A stretch of DNA of 6,488 nt from Solirubrobacterales bacterium (lineage in GTDB: Bacteria; Actinomycetota; Thermoleophilia; Solirubrobacterales; Solirubrobacteraceae), in NCBI GenBank assembly GCA_013696535.1, contig JACCYI010000338.1, positions 1 to 6,488 on the forward strand. The letters run 5' to 3'. Shown in pieces: positions 5,942 to 6,488 of the stretch. The translations under genes were made by a program, and so were the position numbers. Position 1 is the stretch's first letter. Every line of letters begins with the position of its first letter. The notes below the pieces were generated by a model. The model was given only the letters and a program-made list of their open reading frames with translations, ran no database searches and was not told the DNA's origin.

Positions 5942-6488
5942 GGGAAGAGCTGGAGATCCGGCGAGCGGGCCGCGAAGCGGCCGCCCCAGGCCCGGATGCC
6001 GGCGAGCTGCTCCATGATCTCGTCCTTGAGGTTCCAGGGCAGGATGAGCACGACGTCGGGCTTGTCCTCGTTGAGGAAGCCGGGAGAGCGGATCGGGATG
6101 TGGGTGCCCGGGAGCAGATGGCCCTGCTTGTGGGGATTGAGGTCCACCGTGTAGTCCACGAAGTCGGTGCGCACGCCGCAGTAGTTGAGCAGCGTGTTGC
6201 CCTTGGCCGGCGCGCCGTAGCCCGCGATCCGCAGCCCCTTCCGCTTGAGCTGCGTGAGGAACTCGAGGATCTGGCGCTTGTCCTCGGCCACCCGGGCCCC
6301 GAACGCCGTGTAGAGCTCGAGCGAGTCATAGCCGGCCGCCGCCTCGCGTTCGAGCAGCTCGATCGCCCGCGACTCCTGCGGGCGCGGATCCTCGGCGTGG
6401 CAGCCGAAGATGCGCAGCGAGCCCCCGTGCGTCGGGAGCTCCTCAACGTCGAACAATCGAAGCCCGTGGTGGGCGAAGACCTCTGAGA
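5938..6488 (-). CDS. Sugar C-methyltransferase (TylC3/EvaC-like), C-terminal part, 5' end outside the window
   Basis: Only the last 182 residues are visible; the frame is open to the right edge, so the start and the SAM-binding half lie outside. The visible part matches the C-terminal domain of nucleotide-sugar C-methyltransferases (the Methyltransf_14 type). It has FDVEELPTHGGSLRIFGCH near visible residues 12-30, the glycine-rich GYGAPAKGNTLLNYCG at 89-104, TVDLNPHKQG at 113-122, PGTHIPI at 126-132, and LPWNLKDEI then RAWGG near 149-169. Family members such as TylC3, EvaC and TcaB9 transfer methyl from SAM to C3 of an NDP-4-keto-6-deoxysugar in the cytoplasm. The catalytic Tyr/Glu/His cluster known from TcaB9 lies upstream of the visible part, so activity and the methylated carbon cannot be judged here. 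The stop codon overlaps the GTG of the epimerase gene (GTGA), tying the two together. Family assignment is strong; substrate is inferred. Confidence 0.92.
   Translation of the reverse strand, partial: SEVFAHHGLRLFDVEELPTHGGSLRIFGCHAEDPRPQESRAIELLEREAAAGYDSLELYTAFGARVAEDKRQILEFLTQLKRKGLRIAGYGAPAKGNTLLNYCGVRTDFVDYTVDLNPHKQGHLLPGTHIPIRSPGFLNEDKPDVVLILPWNLKDEIMEQLAGIRAWGGRFAARSPDLQLFP

Larger units (their letters stand above)
1..6488 (-). other. Single translationally coupled polysaccharide-biosynthesis operon segment
   Basis: All seven genes share one strand. Junctions are 4-base stop/start overlaps at 5938-5941, 5402-5405, 4497-4500, 2088-2091 and 943-946, and a 4-base gap at 3030-3033. No intergenic stretch can hold a promoter or a factor-independent terminator, so transcription must enter from beyond the right edge and continue past the left edge. 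Clear Shine-Dalgarno sequences are missing at most junctions, which fits termination-reinitiation coupling. Gene content (deoxysugar synthesis, flippase, methyltransferase, two glycosyltransferases) points to one surface glycan. Confidence 0.8.

Noticed and set aside
1..6488. Insertion sequences, CRISPR arrays, tRNA/rRNA genes, riboswitches and terminators
   Set aside because: The window is filled by coding sequence with no intergenic gap above 4 bases. No direct-repeat array, transposase motif, tRNA-like fold or T-tract terminator was seen on reading either strand.

Overview
This GC-rich window (G or C at most third codon positions) is wall-to-wall coding on the minus strand. Seven genes are read from right to left: five are complete and one is cut at each window edge. 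High GC, frequent GTG starts and near-absent Shine-Dalgarno sites suggest an actinobacterium-like, high-GC organism, but nothing in the window fixes the lineage.

In transcription order: (1) the C-terminal 182 residues of a sugar C-methyltransferase of the TylC3/EvaC type (6488-5938); (2) an RmlC-family NDP-4-keto-6-deoxysugar 3,5- or 5-epimerase (5941-5402); (3) an NAD(P)-dependent SDR-type nucleotide-sugar 4-ketoreductase/epimerase (5405-4497); (4) a Wzx-type polysaccharide flippase with about 14 membrane segments (4500-3034); (5) a class I SAM methyltransferase with an N-terminal CxxC/CxxC zinc ribbon (3029-2088); (6) a family 2 glycosyltransferase with a long C-terminal extension (2091-943); (7) a second family 2 glycosyltransferase of the rhamnosyltransferase (WbbL/RfbF) type (946 to beyond position 1).

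Five of the six junctions are 4-base NTGA stop/start overlaps (four GTGA, one ATGA). The sixth has a 4-base gap. No internal promoter or terminator is visible, so the window looks like the middle of one long, translationally coupled operon whose promoter lies beyond the right edge.

Read together, genes 1-3 would finish an activated, probably C-methyl-branched 6-deoxysugar. Genes 6-7 would add sugars to a lipid-linked repeat unit, gene 5 would methylate a still unknown acceptor, and gene 4 would flip the lipid-linked oligosaccharide across the membrane. This is a surface-polysaccharide (O-antigen, capsule or exopolysaccharide) locus of a familiar general kind. The most distinctive points are the branched-deoxysugar cassette, the small stem just inside the flippase start codon and the uncharacterised C-terminal part of the first glycosyltransferase. 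I found no evidence for a wholly new type of system.
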